A stretch of 64,000 nt of DNA from Bacillus sp. SORGH_AS_0510. GTDB lineage: Bacteria; Bacillota; Bacilli; Bacillales; Cytobacillaceae. The notes beneath the pieces were generated by a model. The model was given only the letters and a program-made list of their open reading frames with translations, was not told the origin of the DNA and did no database searches. Numbering within the stretch: the stretch's first letter is position 1; every line of letters starts with the position of its first letter. The position numbers were made by a program, and so were the translations under genes. The DNA is taken from NCBI RefSeq assembly GCF_030818775.1, contig NZ_JAUTAU010000001.1:3786001-3850000 (forward strand), written 5' to 3'. Shown in pieces: positions 52,609 to 61,971 of the stretch.

Positions 52609-53820
52609 CTAGTTTTCATTTATGATTTTAAAAAGCAATCCATGTTTTTGGTTAAACCGTACCAAGCTTTCTTCTTTCTCCCTATTGGAATGAGGAATCC
52701 ATATTTTTTCATTCATTTGAAAACACTTGTCTCCTCTATTAGATAAAATACCAAGCTTACATAAGTACTGAAAATATTCGAATACCGCTTGTAATGGATT
52801 CGCGTCCGCCAGCTGCGGCAAATGTCTTAGTACCACTTCATGTCTACCTATTCTCTTATTGAAATAGTTCTTTACTTGATGAAAGGGAATGAATTCGTTA
52901 GGGGATTTATTGGCTAGTACATCAAGATAGATAAACGTTTGCCATATAACAGAGGGTGTCTGAATGAGTATCGAATGAGGTACAGGAAGGCCTATCTCAG
53001 GCGGTAATAAAAATGGATTGAGGCACTTATTGTAGATTTCAAGAAGAAATTTCTTCTTCATCTGATCCGGATATCTTGTCATATTAAGCATGAACTTATC
53101 TACTTCCCTTTTCCAATTTGGCAGTAACATAGTATTGGAAGTATTGGGTAAGAGTAATTTACTAAAATCCATCTTTTCAGATTGGTAGATGCTATGGCGA
53201 GTAAAAGCATTTTTTATTGAATAGGGTGTAATTGATTCAAGGAAATGAAATTGTTGTTTTTCGGGGCAGTAAGATGGAATATAATAGGTTCCTCCTGGCA
53301 AAGAAGAGCGTAAAAACATATAATGAAAATTTGATAATGAAACAATATCTTTCCTTTTTTGTTCATCTAAGTGACTGCTAGCCATAATCCATATAGGAAT
53401 GTAATGATTAGCAGTATAGGTTCTTGTTCTCTTACTAAAAATTTCTTCAGGTATTGGCGAGCATTGAAACTCTATCGCGTATTTATGACCGTTGAATTCA
53501 AACATAATGTCTGGACGCTGCTGAATTTCTTTATCAAAGTATTCTAAAACTGCAGGAATGTTTTGTTTAATCAGCCACTGATATAATTGTTTTTTTCCTT
53601 CTAAGTGATAGTAGGATTCATGATCATAAAATTCCTGACAGGTTCCTCCCCTTTTATGTGCAAAGTGAAATATTCTCTGATCTCCTAATTTTAATTGAAC
53701 ACTTTCTCCGCATATGGGACAAAAAAATTCTTCCTTGCTCCTTAATACCAATAGTGCCTCCTTCTTAAAGTCATAGCCAAGACAAAGTTTTTTTCCCGTC
53801 TTTGTTATAGCGGTTAACAC
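52609..53820 (-). CDS. coiA: Competence protein CoiA
   Basis: Needed for transformation in streptococci and Bacillus. Seen: 403 aa; N-terminal CPICGESVQLKLGDQRIFHFAH zinc-finger-like module (residues about 35-60), central nuclease-like part IMFEFNGHKYAIEFQCSPI (D/E-x-Q motif), helical C-terminus. Regulated by ComK in B. subtilis. Its N-terminal module resembles that of the helicase at 34061-36376. Confidence 0.88.
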   Translation of the reverse strand: MLTAITKTGKKLCLGYDFKKEALLVLRSKEEFFCPICGESVQLKLGDQRIFHFAHKRGGTCQEFYDHESYYHLEGKKQLYQWLIKQNIPAVLEYFDKEIQQRPDIMFEFNGHKYAIEFQCSPIPEEIFSKRTRTYTANHYIPIWIMASSHLDEQKRKDIVSLSNFHYMFLRSSLPGGTYYIPSYCPEKQQFHFLESITPYSIKNAFTRHSIYQSEKMDFSKLLLPNTSNTMLLPNWKREVDKFMLNMTRYPDQMKKKFLLEIYNKCLNPFLLPPEIGLPVPHSILIQTPSVIWQTFIYLDVLANKSPNEFIPFHQVKNYFNKRIGRHEVVLRHLPQLADANPLQAVFEYFQYLCKLGILSNRGDKCFQMNEKIWIPHSNREKEESLVRFNQKHGLLFKIINEN

Positions 53821-53885
53821 ATGAACATCTCTCCTTTCTATTATTTATTTCGGCAAATTTCTCGGGAAATCCTGTGTAAAATAAA

Positions 53886-53916
53886 AGAAAACTCGACAAT
53901 TGTTGACGAGTTTTCT
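53886..53916 (-). terminator. Terminator of cls
   Basis: Seen: GAAAACTCGTCAACA-loop-TGTCGAGTTTTC with CTTTTATTTTA on the - strand. Confidence 0.85.
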
Positions 53917-53947
53917 ATATTTGTAACAAATAGGGAGCCTACTTTAT

Positions 53948-55469
53948 TTATAATAGAGGAGACAATAGTCTTGCTGTTGATTCAAGTATACGCAATCCAA
54001 AATGTCTCTTTTGGAAGGTATCTAGTTCTAGCATTTTCGCATAATTCAAATCATTTAAGTATTCCTTAACGAGTTTTTCCGTACTATTCGTCCTAAATAA
54101 AAAGGCATTTACTTCAAAATTCAAATGAAAACTCCGCATATCCATGTTAGAGGTTCCGATAGAGGCAAGTTCATCGTCTACAATGACAATTTTACTATGC
54201 ATAAACCCTCGTTCGTATTCATACACCTTTACCCCTGCTTCTAACAGCTCAGGGAAATAGGACCTTGAAGCATGAAAAACGATTCGTTTATCAGGACGAT
54301 TAGGCACAAGCAATCGGACATCTACACCACTCAGTGCGGCTACTTTGATTGCTGAAAAAATATCTTCATCTGGTATAAAATATGGAGAAGCAATCCAAAC
54401 ATTTTTCTTTGCGGAGGTAATCATAGAGAAAAATATGTTTTTTATGACACTCCATTCGTTATCTGGACCCCCAGCAATCAGTTGAACCCCACCGTGACTA
54501 ACATGGTCAATTTGCGGGGATAGATATTCTGCAGTTAAAAAGCTGTGATTGGTCATGTAATACCAGTCTTGTAAAAAAATAAGTTGGAGAGTACGAACAG
54601 CTTCCCCTCTTAACATTAGATGCGTATCACGCCAGTATCCAATATCTTTATCTCTCCCTAAGTATTCATCCCCAATATTTAGCCCACCAACAAATCCAAT
54701 ATTTCCATCAATAACAATAATTTTTCTGTGATTACGAAAATTAAATTTATTATTTAAAAATGGTAATCTTACTGGTCCAAAGGGTACCGTTTCAATTCCT
54801 GCTCCTCGCAGCTCATTAATATATGCCTTAGATAACTTCCAAGATCCAACAGCGTCAAACAGAAACCTAACCTTTACACCTTGATTGGCTTTATCAATCA
54901 AGATTTCTTTAATTTCCTGACCAATACGGTCATGTCGAACAATATAATATTCTAAATGAATGTGATGTCTGGCTCTTCTTAATTCCTCAATAATATGATC
55001 GAAAGTCTCTTCCCCATTAGTCAATACTTTTGTAGCTGTATCAAAAGAGATCGGACTATTGCCAAGTTTTTGGGCAAGTGTAAATAATCTGCCTTGATGT
55101 TCTCCCAACAATCGGCGCTTTTCTTCACTCCTTGGATCATCATCCCCTTCAACTGTAAGAAAAGCCTGCTTATCAAGAAAATATTTTTTCCTAAACATTC
55201 TCTCTTTTCGATAATTACGGCCAAATAAAAGGTAAAAAATAAATCCAATAAGAGGAAAGCTTCCTAACACCACTAACCATGTAATGGTTTGTGTAGGATG
55301 GCGGTTTTCCAAGAAGATAACAAACACCTATAAAAATGACGGAAAAGGTTATGAAGATACTTAGAAATCCAAATATTCCTCCCTGCAATTGATCACGGAA
55401 GAAAAACCATAGTACGGATAAAACCGCTACAAACACTATAACCCTTACTGTGTTTTTCAGATTGCTCAC
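53948..55469 (-). pseudogene. cls: Cardiolipin synthase, N-terminal frameshift
   Basis: Makes cardiolipin from two phosphatidylglycerols. Seen: the main frame (53948-55327, 459 aa) has a TM segment and two phospholipase D HKD motifs (NHRKIIVIDG and MHSKIVIVDD). The first TM segment of the family (MSNLKNTVRVIVFV...FITFSVIFIG) lies upstream in a different frame (55215-55469). The two join if one C at 55325 (+ strand) is removed: ATA GGT G TTT GTT becomes ATA GGT TTT GTT, giving the expected FIGFVIFLENRHP. Either a lesion or a sequencing error; a GTG inside could still start the shorter protein. Confidence 0.8.
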
Positions 55470-55496
55470 CTGCCAAAATTCCCTAATTAGTCATGA

Positions 55497-55527
55497 TAAA
55501 AAAACCGATTTCAGTTTTGAAATCGGT
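55497..55527 (-). terminator. Terminator of mecA
   Basis: Seen: CCGATTTC-AAAACT-GAAATCGG followed by TTTTTTTATC on the - strand. Confidence 0.85.
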
Positions 55528-55534
55528 ATCCACA

Positions 55535-56209
55535 TTAGCCAAAATGTTTTCTTAACTCTGAAAAAACATTTTGGGATATTATTTCATTCCCATATTCTTG
55601 AACACGATGAATCGTAATCTGTGTTTCATAGCCATACTCAAGTAGAATACTTAGGATATCATCAATTTCATCCTCTTCAAATACATCCTCAGGAAATTCC
55701 GTATACAGATAATACTTTCCTTCAAAATGATAAAGCTTTGTTAATAAGTCATCTAATCCAGGACGACCTGATAGCATGATAATATCTTCAAAATCTTTAA
55801 ATACAATAAGAAATTCCAAGACATCTTCCTCTATGAGGATTTCTTCTTCCTCAAGATGAGTTGGATTGAAATGCTGGTCTAACAGCTCTTCAATTTTTTC
55901 ATCAACTGGAATATCCTTAATTTTATCACTAGGAAGCGGGAGCTCGAACTTTTGACCATCCTTTGAAAGCTGTGCTTTTGTCACAAGAACTTCTAACCCC
56001 TTTTCAAGAGCCTGAACTTGTATCCAAAGCGGACCTTCTACGACAAACTCCTCTTCACCATGCACTTCATCCATCATTTCCCAAAAGAGTTCTTCGCTTC
56101 GTTCACGATTGTACCAAATTTCTTCGCGATCAAAACCTCTTTCCTCAATATCTCCGTAGGAAATGTAAAATTTGACTGTATTCTCATTAATACGTTCAAT
56201 CTCCACCAT
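55535..56209 (-). CDS. mecA: Adaptor protein MecA
   Basis: Brings ComK and other substrates to ClpCP. Seen: 224 aa from ATG 56209 (GGGAGAGG 2-5 bases upstream), N-terminal substrate-binding VEIERINENTVKFYISYGDIEERGF, acidic linker, C-terminal ClpC-binding domain (about 110-224). Upstream reading frame of 21 codons lacks a good ribosome binding site. Spx-mecA order as in B. subtilis. Confidence 0.93.
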   Translation of the reverse strand: MVEIERINENTVKFYISYGDIEERGFDREEIWYNRERSEELFWEMMDEVHGEEEFVVEGPLWIQVQALEKGLEVLVTKAQLSKDGQKFELPLPSDKIKDIPVDEKIEELLDQHFNPTHLEEEEILIEEDVLEFLIVFKDFEDIIMLSGRPGLDDLLTKLYHFEGKYYLYTEFPEDVFEEDEIDDILSILLEYGYETQITIHRVQEYGNEIISQNVFSELRKHFG

Positions 56210-56450
56210 AACCTCTCCCTTCCGTTTACCATATTGAAGGGACATAATACCCCCAAGCAGATAATCCATCATATTTACCTTAAAAAAGGAAAATATTCTT
56301 GTACTTTCATTTTATGACAAAAGCACTAATATGGGAAATAAAAAAGGTGAAAAACTAAAAAACCATTATAATGCCTATCGGTTATTTTTATGATAGTTTA
56401 TTTATTGTAGCAAAATGCCTCTAAAACCACAAATTTTTTGATTTAAATAC

Positions 56451-56478
56451 AAAAAAGACCCTCAAATATGAAGGTCCT
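56451..56478 (-). terminator. Terminator of spx
   Basis: Seen: AAAGGACCTT-CATATTTG-AGGGTCTTT with TTTTGTA on the - strand. Confidence 0.85.
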
Positions 56479-56483
56479 TTGAA

Positions 56484-56879
56484 TTAGTTTACCATCCTTT
56501 GTGCTTCCCTAAGTTGGAAGGTACGCACTTTTCTTGGTAAAAAACGTCTAATTTCATCTTCGTTATAGCCCACCTGAAGACGCTTTTCATCAATGATAAT
56601 GGGACGTCGTAACAGACCAGGATTTTCTTTAATTAATCCAAATAAATCTTGAAGGGGCATTGAATCTAAATTCACATTTAATTTCTGGAATGTCTTTGAT
56701 CTCGTCGAAATAATTTCGTCTGTTCCATCTTCTGTCATTCGAAGAATTTCTTTAATTTCTTCCATGGATAATGGCTCAGAGAAAATATTTCTTTCAGTGT
56801 ATGGAATCTCATGCTCTTCTAACCATGATTTTGCTTTCCGACATGATGTACAACTTGGTGAAGTGTATAGCGTAACCAT
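56484..56879 (-). CDS. spx: Transcription regulator Spx
   Basis: Thiol-stress regulator that binds the RNA polymerase alpha C-terminal domain. Seen: 131 aa, ArsC-like fold with redox CTSC at 10-13, then [27 protein letters not shown] and LGxxR features. Length is exactly typical. SpxH, the adaptor for its degradation, is encoded at 48960-49829. The AT-rich 577-base region upstream must hold its promoters. Confidence 0.95.
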   Translation of the reverse strand: MVTLYTSPSCTSCRKAKSWLEEHEIPYTERNIFSEPLSMEEIKEILRMTEDGTDEIISTRSKTFQKLNVNLDSMPLQDLFGLIKENPGLLRRPIIIDEKRLQVGYNEDEIRRFLPRKVRTFQLREAQRMVN

Positions 56880-57456
56880 TCTATCTTCACACTCCTCTAT
56901 TATTTACAGATCTAAAGCTACTACTGTATATAAAAACTATTTTTAACAAGATTTTTATTATTGTAATACATTTGTAATTAAAATTATTATAAATAAGGAA
57001 TTTATATCATTTATTATACACCACTAAAACTAAAAAAGGTATCCCTTTTTCCGAAAATTACAGATAGCCATAAAAACTATCAGTCATACTATATTAGACG
57101 AATGATAAGAAGAAAAGTTTCAAAAAATTTACGATTTTAATAAAAATCTTCTACAAATAAAATCCGTCTTTGTTATATTGTTCGTTTCTTCGTTTAAGAA
57201 CTTTGTGGGTATAATAAATTAATACCGCAATTTACTTTCTTCTAAACATTTTTTTAAGGTTAAAATACATTTTTTTAAATTTATATTCTCAATTACAAAT
57301 TAGAAATGAAAACGCATACATTTTTTAAAAAAAGTTTGAGTTGATTTAACCATTTTACTCTTTCAATAAAGCTTAAGTTCTTTTAAAATAAATTATAGGG
57401 GATATTTTCAAGAATTTACGATAATAAGAATTGTGCAAAATGGAGGGATTTAATTC
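56880..57456. other. AT-rich intergenic region upstream of spx
   Basis: 577 bases, T/A-rich with several T runs and no supported gene on either strand. It must contain spx promoters on the - strand and the promoter of the small + strand gene at 57457. I do not see a riboswitch. Confidence 0.4.
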
Positions 57457-57642
57457 ATGGGAGCTTACATAACAGATTTAACCATTGTTGCTTTATTAAT
57501 TGTTGGGATCACTGCCCTGATGGGGGTTATTACAAACAGTTTTGGTGAAAAGGTTTTCGGTGGAAAACGCCGTAGTGAATATGTTGACGAAAGTGCGAAA
57601 TACCAGACAGGCTGGAAAGCTGTTGGTGGGAAGAAAAAATAA
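57457..57642 (+). CDS. Small membrane protein (61 aa)
   Basis: Seen: 61 aa, one hydrophobic helix (about 6-28), then a charged tail (GGKRRSEYVDESAKYQTGWKAVGGKKK). TGGAGG is 7 bases before the ATG. No family recognised. Faces the oppF end across a repeat. Confidence 0.65.
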   Translation: MGAYITDLTIVALLIVGITALMGVITNSFGEKVFGGKRRSEYVDESAKYQTGWKAVGGKKK

Positions 57643-57650
57643 TGAAGAAA

Positions 57651-57765
57651 AGCGGAAGCGCCTTGTTCAGCCCCGACAGGCAAATGTTCTTCTGCAAGAA
57701 AAGTCGCTCTTTGACTTTACTTGCAGAAGGTTATTTGACCCGAGGGGCTAGGCGTTGGAGCTGGA
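57651..57765. repeat. Second dispersed hairpin repeat
   Basis: Seen: opens AGCGGAAGCGCCTTGTTCAGCCCCGACAGG (in parts) and ends AGGGGCTAGGCGTTGGAGCTGGAC, imperfect inverted ends. Inside, CTTCTGCAAG-AAAAGTC and GACTTTACTTGCAGAAG form a long hairpin. It begins only 9 bases after the stop of the small gene at 57642. From memory this type of sequence recurs in Bacillaceae intergenic regions; not checked here. Confidence 0.55.
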
Positions 57766-57814
57766 CAATTCGCGAAGTCCAAGTTTATACTTTCCTATAA
57801 GATTAGAAAAGAAA

Positions 57815-57847
57815 AACGATCTCAACTTGTGAGATCGTTCTTTTTTT
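57815..57847. terminator. Terminator of the opp operon
   Basis: Seen: AACGATCTCA-loop-TGAGATCGTT followed by CTTTTTTTC on the + strand and AAAAAG on the other, so it works for oppF (-) through TTTTTC and for the + side. Confidence 0.75.
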
Positions 57848-57850
57848 CTC

Positions 57851-58790
57851 TTAATGTTTTGATTGTGCTTGATATTGTTTAAATTCTTTTTCTGAGCAAA
57901 GAACAAAATGACCTGGTGTAACTTCTCTGAACTCAACTGGCTCATTATCGTCATAATTGTGAGAAGCAGGATCATATGACTTACGTTTTCTCGTTCTCTC
58001 ACTAATCGGATCTGGAACTGGAATAGCAGATAATAATGACTGAGTATACGGATGAAGAGGATTTTTGTACAACTCTTCTGCCGGTGCTAGCTCAACCATT
58101 TTACCAAAGTACATAACACCAATACGATCACTAATGTATTTAACCATTGAAAGGTCGTGTGCAATAAAGAGATAAGTTAACCCTTTTTCTTTTTGCAATT
58201 TTTTCATAAGGTTTACGACCTGTGCTTGGATGGATACATCCAATGCTGAAATAGGCTCATCGGCAATGATGAATTCTGGTTGAACTGCTAATGCACGAGC
58301 AATACCAATTCTTTGTCGTTGTCCACACACTAAATTCATGCGGATAGCGGTTAGCGTGCTCTCTATTCAAACCAACTGTTTCTAACAGCTTATAAACCTG
58401 TTCCAAACGATCTTCCCTTGACTTTGCCAACCCATGAATATCAATTCCCTCGGCAATAACATCTACGATTTTTAATCTAGGATTTAAAGAGGCATAAGGA
58501 TCTTGGAAGATCATTTGCATTTTTCGGTTAAAATCTTTTAGTTGCTTTCTAGACTTTTTCCCATGAACGTTCACACCGTCATATAAAACTTCTCCACCAG
58601 TTGCATCGTACAGGCGGATAATGGTGCGTCCAGTTGTAGACTTACCACAACCAGACTCACCTACTAGTCCCATAACTTCACCTTTATATATATCAAAAGA
58701 AACATTATCAACGGCCTTTACTTCGTTCGCTTTACCTTCATTAAAATATTGTTTTAAATTTTTAATTTCAAGTAATTTTTCTTGAGCCAT
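57851..58790 (-). pseudogene. oppF: Oligopeptide ABC transporter ATPase OppF, frameshift
   Basis: ATP-binding subunit. Seen: the first frame (58257-58790) has Walker A GESGCGKST; the second (57851-58339) has [12 protein letters not shown], Walker [13 protein letters not shown] and H-loop. The frames overlap where the ABC signature SGGQ should be. In the sequence AGTGTGTGGACAA, removing one T restores AGT GGT GGA CAA, i.e. SGGQ. So one extra base (near 58326) breaks the gene. Last gene of oppABCDF. Lesion or sequencing error unresolved. Confidence 0.85.
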
Positions 58791-59885
58791 TTACTTTCCC
58801 TCCTTTTTTCCAGGGAATTGCCCAGTGGTTACTTTTTCTAATGTAGCAACACCTGCGTTACCTACATATTGGTTCTGCCGCCTCTTAACAGCCTCAGGTG
58901 GTTCAACCTTTGGTGCATCCGGGTGTAACAACCACGTAGCAGCATAGTGTGTATCTGAAACTTTAAAGAATGGCGGTTCTTGCTCTAAATCAATTTTCAT
59001 TACATAAGGGTTACGAGGTGCAAAGGCATCTCCCTTTGGTGGATCCAATAAATCAGGAGGTGTTCCCGGAATAGAGAATAACTCCTCATCATGTGTATCC
59101 ATGTCCGGCATAGAACTAATTAATCCCCACGTGTATGGATGCTGTGGATTGTAGAAAATTTCATCAGCTGTACCAATTTCTACGATTTTCCCACCGTACA
59201 TAACTGCTACTCGGTCTGCTACGTTTGCAACAACACCAAGATCATGTGTAATGAAAATGATTGATGTATCAATCTTCTTTTGTAGATCTTTCATTAATTC
59301 TAAGATTTGTGCTTGGATGGTAACATCCAATGCAGTTGTTGGTTCGTCTGCAATTAGAACCTTAGGGTTACACGCTAAGGCAATTGCAATAACTACCCTC
59401 TGTCTCATACCACCTGAGAATTGGTGTGGATATTGATTCACCCGAATTTCAGGTTTTGGAATACCCACTAGTTTTAATAGGTCAATCGCTCTTTCTTTTG
59501 CAGCATGCTTGCTCATGTTTTGATGCTTAATAAGCGGCTCCATTATTTGGTTGCCAATCTTCATAGTTGGATTTAAAGAAGTCATTGGATCCTGGAAAAT
59601 CATTGAAATATCTTTCCCACGGATTTTTTGCATGTCTTTATCTTTTAACTTTGTTAAATCTTTTCCGTCAAAAAGAATTTCACCATTTTTTATCTCTGAG
59701 TTGTGTTCAGGAAGTAGACGCATAATTGACTTAGTTGTTACTGATTTTCCAGAACCTGATTCACCAACGATTGCAAGTGTTTCACCTTTTAATAAATCAA
59801 AGCTAACTCCACGAATCGCTTGAACTTCACCAGAAAAAGTATGGAATGAGATATTTAAATCTTTAACTTGTAAAATTTTCTCCAT
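58791..59885 (-). CDS. oppD: Oligopeptide ABC transporter ATPase OppD
   Basis: Seen: 364 aa; Walker A GESGSGKSV near 40-48, signature FSGGMRQRVVIAIAL, Walker B LIADEPTTALD, H-loop and a C-terminal oligopeptide-transporter extension (GTPPDLLDPPKGDAFAPRNPY). Complete. Stop codon abuts the oppF start. Pairs with OppF to power import through OppBC. Confidence 0.95.
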   Translation of the reverse strand: MEKILQVKDLNISFHTFSGEVQAIRGVSFDLLKGETLAIVGESGSGKSVTTKSIMRLLPEHNSEIKNGEILFDGKDLTKLKDKDMQKIRGKDISMIFQDPMTSLNPTMKIGNQIMEPLIKHQNMSKHAAKERAIDLLKLVGIPKPEIRVNQYPHQFSGGMRQRVVIAIALACNPKVLIADEPTTALDVTIQAQILELMKDLQKKIDTSIIFITHDLGVVANVADRVAVMYGGKIVEIGTADEIFYNPQHPYTWGLISSMPDMDTHDEELFSIPGTPPDLLDPPKGDAFAPRNPYVMKIDLEQEPPFFKVSDTHYAATWLLHPDAPKVEPPEAVKRRQNQYVGNAGVATLEKVTTGQFPGKKEGK

Positions 59886-59901
59886 TCAGTTCACCCGCCT
59901 T

Positions 59902-60930
59902 TTAATCACGCATTTTTGGATCAAGAGCATCACGTAATCCATCAGCTACTAAGTTAAAACATACCATAATTAATGCAATCATAATGGAAGGTATAATCAT
60001 TTGATATGGGAATGCAATCATTGATTTATATCCTTCGTTTACCAAGGTTCCTAAAGATGCATTTGGTTCTTGAAGACCTAATCCAATGAAGCTTAAGAAC
60101 GCTTCAAAGAATATTGCATTTGGAATAGAGAACATGGTGTTAATGATAATGACACCAAACATATTTGGAATCATGTGTTTGAAAATAATTGAGCTATCAG
60201 TAGCTCCTAGTGTTTTTGCAGCCAAAACAAATTCCTGACCCTTAAACTTTAATACCTGTGCACGAACTACACGGGCCATACTAGTCCAGCCAGTAATTGT
60301 TAAGGCAATGATAATTGGAATAATACCAGGCTTAAGAACAAGAATCATTAATACAACGACAATCAAGTTAGGGATACCAACGATAACCTCAATAACCCGT
60401 TGCATGAATCCATCTATTTTTCCACCTAAGTATCCTGAAACCGCCCCATACGTAACACCAATCAACATATCAATTAAGGCAGCCATAAAAGCAATGAAAA
60501 GGGAAACTTGTGTACCTTTCCATACACGTGCAAATAGGTCACGGCCTAAATTGTCTGTACCAAACCAATAGTAAGCATCAACTTTACGGACTTCATATGC
60601 GTTATATTCTGTACCGTCTCTTCGTGTTAAAGTTCCATCAAAAGGAAGCCAGTGAACATTTTCTAAACCTTGAATCCTTGGTGGTAGGTTATTATGTTTA
60701 GTTGTTTGTGTGTCAAAAGAATAAGGTGTAATAAGAGGGCCAACAAAAGCCAGTAAAAGTAAAATAACCAGAACAACTAAACTTACAACTGCACCTTTAT
60801 TTTTACGAACACGCAACCAAGCATCCTGCCAGAAACTCAAACTTGGCTTGGCAATTTTTTCACTTTTTGATGGGTCTACATGAGCAGGTGTAAACAGATC
60901 TTTCGAGATAATCACTTCTTTATTGCTCAT
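59902..60930 (-). CDS. oppC: Oligopeptide ABC transporter permease OppC
   Basis: Seen: 342 aa, six hydrophobic segments, conserved EAA loop EFVLAAKTLGATDSSIIFKHMIPN. Soluble insert about 80-125 as in Bacillus OppC. Overlaps oppB by 4 bases (ATGA), so coupled. Confidence 0.94.
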   Translation of the reverse strand: MSNKEVIISKDLFTPAHVDPSKSEKIAKPSLSFWQDAWLRVRKNKGAVVSLVVLVILLLLAFVGPLITPYSFDTQTTKHNNLPPRIQGLENVHWLPFDGTLTRRDGTEYNAYEVRKVDAYYWFGTDNLGRDLFARVWKGTQVSLFIAFMAALIDMLIGVTYGAVSGYLGGKIDGFMQRVIEVIVGIPNLIVVVLMILVLKPGIIPIIIALTITGWTSMARVVRAQVLKFKGQEFVLAAKTLGATDSSIIFKHMIPNMFGVIIINTMFSIPNAIFFEAFLSFIGLGLQEPNASLGTLVNEGYKSMIAFPYQMIIPSIMIALIMVCFNLVADGLRDALDPKMRD

Positions 60931-61859
60931 TTAGTTTTCCCCCCCGAAATACGAATACGTGGGTCGATAATTCCGTAAAGAATATCAACAACTAGAATAA
61001 TTACTACGAATAGTACTGCAAATAAAATATTTGTACCCATAATTACCGGATAATCGTTTACGCTGATAGATTTTACAAACTGTTCACCTAAGCCAGGAAT
61101 ACCAAATATTCTCTCAATAACAAGTGATCCAGTCATTAATCCAACAGCCAATGGTCCTAACACAGTAACAACCGGGATTAAGGCATTTCTAAGAGCATGC
61201 TTGACACTAATTTGCCAGTAGCTCGCACCTTTTGCCTTAGCAAGTGTAATATAATCCGATCCCAGTACTTCAATCATTTCTGTACGCATAAAACGCGCAG
61301 CAATTGAAATAGGGAACATGGCTAATGCAATGGTTGGCAGGATGGTATATTCCGGCCCTCTCCAAAACATTACTGGAAGCCACCCTAGTTTAACTGCAAT
61401 GTAATACTGAAGTAAACCAGCAAAAATAAATGATGGAACCGACTTACCTACTACTGCAATAAAAGTTGAACCGTAATCTACCCAGGTATTTTGCTTCAGT
61501 GCAGAAAGAACACCTAGCAGAATTCCAAAGAATGCACCAAATAGCATAGCTTCTAAGCCCAATGTGGCTGATGGTCCAATACGATTAGCGAGAAGTTCTG
61601 TTACAGGGGTATTATCGAATTGAAAGGAAATTCCCAGATCACCTTTTACCATAGCACCTAAATAACTTAAATACTGAACAGGCACGGGGTCATTTAACCC
61701 ATATTTTTCTAGCAAAAGGGCTTGCTGGAATTGTGAGAGTTTTTCAAAGTTATTAAATGGGCTTCCTGGAATAAGTTTCATGAGGAAAAAAGTAACTGAT
61801 ACTACAATGAAAAGTGTAATTAACATATAAATCACACGTTGCAAGAGATATTTTGCCAT
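60927..61859 (-). CDS. oppB: Oligopeptide ABC transporter permease OppB
   Basis: Seen: 310 aa, six hydrophobic segments, EAA loop DYITLAKAKGASYWQISVKHALRNALIPVV. Length typical. AGGAGGTG precedes the ATG. Transcribed with the rest of the operon, separated from oppA by 113 bases and a hairpin. Confidence 0.94.
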   Translation of the reverse strand: MAKYLLQRVIYMLITLFIVVSVTFFLMKLIPGSPFNNFEKLSQFQQALLLEKYGLNDPVPVQYLSYLGAMVKGDLGISFQFDNTPVTELLANRIGPSATLGLEAMLFGAFFGILLGVLSALKQNTWVDYGSTFIAVVGKSVPSFIFAGLLQYYIAVKLGWLPVMFWRGPEYTILPTIALAMFPISIAARFMRTEMIEVLGSDYITLAKAKGASYWQISVKHALRNALIPVVTVLGPLAVGLMTGSLVIERIFGIPGLGEQFVKSISVNDYPVIMGTNILFAVLFVVIILVVDILYGIIDPRIRISGGKTK

Positions 61860-61919
61860 GCCTACACCTCCTAATTGATGAAATCTTCAACATTTTTCGA
61901 CAATTCTCATACAGGTAAA

Positions 61920-61951
61920 AAGAGAGTATATTGATGAAATATACTCTCTTC
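61920..61951 (-). terminator. Hairpin between oppA and oppB
   Basis: Seen: AAGAGAGTATA-TTGATGAAA-TATACTCTCTT, 11-bp stem, with TTTTTACC on the - strand. Known from peptide transporters: a partial terminator lets the binding protein be made in excess over the permease. Confidence 0.75.
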
Positions 61952-61971
61952 CTATTTGATTAGTATAGTTA

